Below, piece after piece: positions 62,229 through 64,000 of a DNA stretch of 64,000 nucleotides. Position 1 is the first letter of the stretch; every line of letters starts with the position of its first letter. Both the position numbers and the translations under genes were made by a program. Below the pieces are notes generated by a model. The model was not told where the DNA came from. It saw only the letters and a list, made by a program, of their open reading frames with translations, and did not search any database. The DNA lies in NCBI GenBank assembly GCA_017478965.1, contig JAFVCV010000013.1, positions 1-64,000 on the forward strand, written 5' to 3'. The stretch comes from Ruminococcus sp. (lineage in GTDB: Bacteria > Bacillota > Clostridia > Oscillospirales > Ruminococcaceae).

Positions 62229-63518
62229 ATGCTGGACATCAAGCTGCTCCGGACTGATCCGGAGCTTGTAAAGGAAAATATCAGGAAAAAATTCCAGGAC
62301 GAAAAGCTGGTCCTGGTGGACGAGGTAGTCGAGTTCGACAAGCAGTGGAGGGCCGCAAGGACCAGAGCCGATGAACTCAGACATGAGAGGACCACCAAGT
62401 CTAAGCAGATAGGCGCTCTGATGGGCAAGGGCCAGAAGGAGGAGGCTGAGGCTGTGAAAGCTGAAGTCACCGCTATGGCTGCGGAGCTGGAGGAGATCGC
62501 AGAGAAGGAGAAGGATTACGAGGCTAAGATCAGGGAGAGGATGCTCGTTATCCCGAATATCATCGACGAGACCGTGCCTATAGGCAAGGACGACAGCGAG
62601 AATGTGGAGATAGAGCGCTTTGGTGAGCCGGCTGTGCCTGATTTCGAGGTGCCTTACCATGTGGATATCATGGAGACTTTTGACGGCATTGACCTGGATT
62701 CCGCCAGAGAGACCTCCGGAAACGGGTTCTACTATCTGAAGGGCGATATCGCTAGGCTCCATTCTGCTATCCTTTCATACGCCAGGGACTTTATGATAGA
62801 CCGTGGCTTTACGTATTACGTTCCGCCTTTCATGATACGTTCCAGCGTCGTTACCGGCGTTATGAGCTTTGCTGAGATGGAGAACATGATGTATAAGATC
62901 GAGGGCGAGGACCTCTATCTTATCGGTACCTCCGAGCATTCCATGATAGGCAAGTTCATCGGCAACACCCTTACCGAGGACCAGCTGCCCCAGACCCTTA
63001 CAAGCTATTCGCCCTGCTTCAGAAAAGAGGTAGGCGCCCACGGCATCGAGGAGAGGGGAGTTTACAGGATACATCAGTTTGAAAAGCAGGAAATGATAGT
63101 GGTCTGCAAGCCTGAGGACAGCAAGGCATGGTATGACAGGCTCTGGCAGAACTCGGTGGACTTTTTCCGGTCTCTGGATATTCCTGTCAGGACCCTGGAG
63201 TGCTGCTCCGGCGACCTGGCTGACCTGAAGGTCAAGAGCTGTGATGTGGAGGCCTGGTCTCCCAGACAGAAGAAGTATTTTGAGGTCGGCTCCTGCTCTA
63301 ATCTGGGCGATGCTCAGGCAAGAAGGCTGGACATCAAGGTCAAGGGCGAAAAGGGTGTGAAGTACTTCGCTCATACCCTTAACAATACCGTGGTCGCTCC
63401 TCCCAGAATGCTCATCGCTTTCCTTGAGAACAATCTTAACGGCGACGGCACAGTCAGCATACCTGAGCCTTTGAGAATGTACATGGGCGGCAAGGACAAG
63501 CTGATCCCTAAGAAGTGA
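62229..63518 (+). CDS. serS: seryl-tRNA synthetase
   Basis: 429 residues. The N-terminal coiled-coil arm (about 30-105) binds the long variable arm of tRNA-Ser. Class II motifs follow, with LIGTSEHSMIGKF, CFRKEVGAHGIEERGVYRIHQFEKQEM and the motif-3 region NNTVVAPPRMLIAFLENN. AAAGGAG precedes the ATG by eight bases. Confidence 0.97.
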   Translation: MLDIKLLRTDPELVKENIRKKFQDEKLVLVDEVVEFDKQWRAARTRADELRHERTTKSKQIGALMGKGQKEEAEAVKAEVTAMAAELEEIAEKEKDYEAKIRERMLVIPNIIDETVPIGKDDSENVEIERFGEPAVPDFEVPYHVDIMETFDGIDLDSARETSGNGFYYLKGDIARLHSAILSYARDFMIDRGFTYYVPPFMIRSSVVTGVMSFAEMENMMYKIEGEDLYLIGTSEHSMIGKFIGNTLTEDQLPQTLTSYSPCFRKEVGAHGIEERGVYRIHQFEKQEMIVVCKPEDSKAWYDRLWQNSVDFFRSLDIPVRTLECCSGDLADLKVKSCDVEAWSPRQKKYFEVGSCSNLGDAQARRLDIKVKGEKGVKYFAHTLNNTVVAPPRMLIAFLENNLNGDGTVSIPEPLRMYMGGKDKLIPKK

Positions 63519-63524
63519 TATCAG

Positions 63525-63558
63525 GCAGAGAGCCATTTTGCGGTGGCTCTCTGCTTTT
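63525..63558 (+). terminator. terminator of serS
   Basis: GCAGAGAGCCA (63525-63535) and TGGCTCTCTGC (63544-63554), then TTTTATGCTTTT. Confidence 0.88.
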
Positions 63559-63649
63559 ATGCTTTTATCCGTGAAAGCGGCTGTTCCCGGCGCCAGTGTA
63601 ATATTCTGGATAAAGGTAAAAAATTAATATTTTCTTTGCAATAAACCTG

Positions 63650-63678
63650 TTGACAAAATGCGGCGATATGTGTATAAT
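63650..63678 (+). promoter_or_regulatory. sigma-A promoter for guaB
   Basis: TTGACA (63650-63655), a 17-base spacer and TATAAT (63673-63678), a perfect consensus. Confidence 0.9.
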
Positions 63679-63708
63679 TTAATGATATTATAGGTAATAA
63701 TCAGGTGA

Positions 63709-64000
<292 letters not shown>

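Overview
The window is a chromosomal segment around the replication origin of a Gram-positive anaerobe of the Clostridia, most likely a Ruminococcus-like member of the Oscillospiraceae/Ruminococcaceae. This rests on the gene content and is not a database identification. The content is: the dnaA-dnaN-yaaA-recF-remB-gyrB-gyrA cluster facing rpmH-rnpA-yidD-yidC-jag; sporulation genes spoVG, yabP and yabQ; a one-chain pyruvate:ferredoxin oxidoreductase; an archaeal-type ProRS; and two fibre-degrader style proteins, a dockerin-bearing CotH protein and a CE2-like esterase. Most promoters are near-perfect sigma-A sites with 17-bp spacers. I see no prophage, insertion sequence, CRISPR array, rRNA or tRNA.

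Left part (1-24.6 kb): serC (cut by the window edge) and alaA diverge; an operon reads yfhO, Nudix, a small membrane protein and proS. Then come the dockerin-CotH protein, HAD phosphatase and rsmG, and mgtE behind an attenuated leader with a small leader ORF. A NarL-type two-component system diverges from a three-gene ABC exporter in a layout like the Bacillus LnrJK-LnrLMN antibiotic-resistance locus. Next are cardiolipin synthase, a zinc-ribbon membrane protein, lexA, murC, spoVG and a phosphoribosyltransferase-like gene.

Origin (24.6-38.6 kb): gyrA, a YcxB-like gene, gyrB, remB, recF, yaaA, dnaN and dnaA all read leftward, and rpmH to jag read rightward. The dnaA-dnaN gap is a well-formed oriC. 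It has about a dozen DnaA-box-like nonamers of consensus TGTTGAAAA (not TGTGGATAA), and a DnaA-trio tract next to two of them. DnaA itself has a changed box-reading motif (NKNHSTM in place of GRDHTTV), so protein and boxes appear to have changed together. A second cluster of the same boxes lies 9 kb away upstream of the phosphoribosyltransferase-like gene.

Right part (38.6-64 kb): phosphopantetheinyl transferase; yabP-yabQ-divIC-S1 protein-DUF4321; a lipoprotein; a CDF metal transporter broken by a one-base shift; PFOR; CE2 esterase; a lysine-tailed membrane protein; Nif3 and RqcH; a DUF4236-dusB operon; a lone CobD-like gene; and copA. The segregation locus follows, with noc-like and parA-parB divergent and four parS sites over 4.6 kb, one inside the copA coding sequence. 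It ends with serS and the start of guaB. Together the genes cover initiation (DnaA, DnaN), supercoiling (gyrase), segregation (ParAB, Noc-like), membrane insertion and early sporulation, set around one origin with outward-facing transcription.
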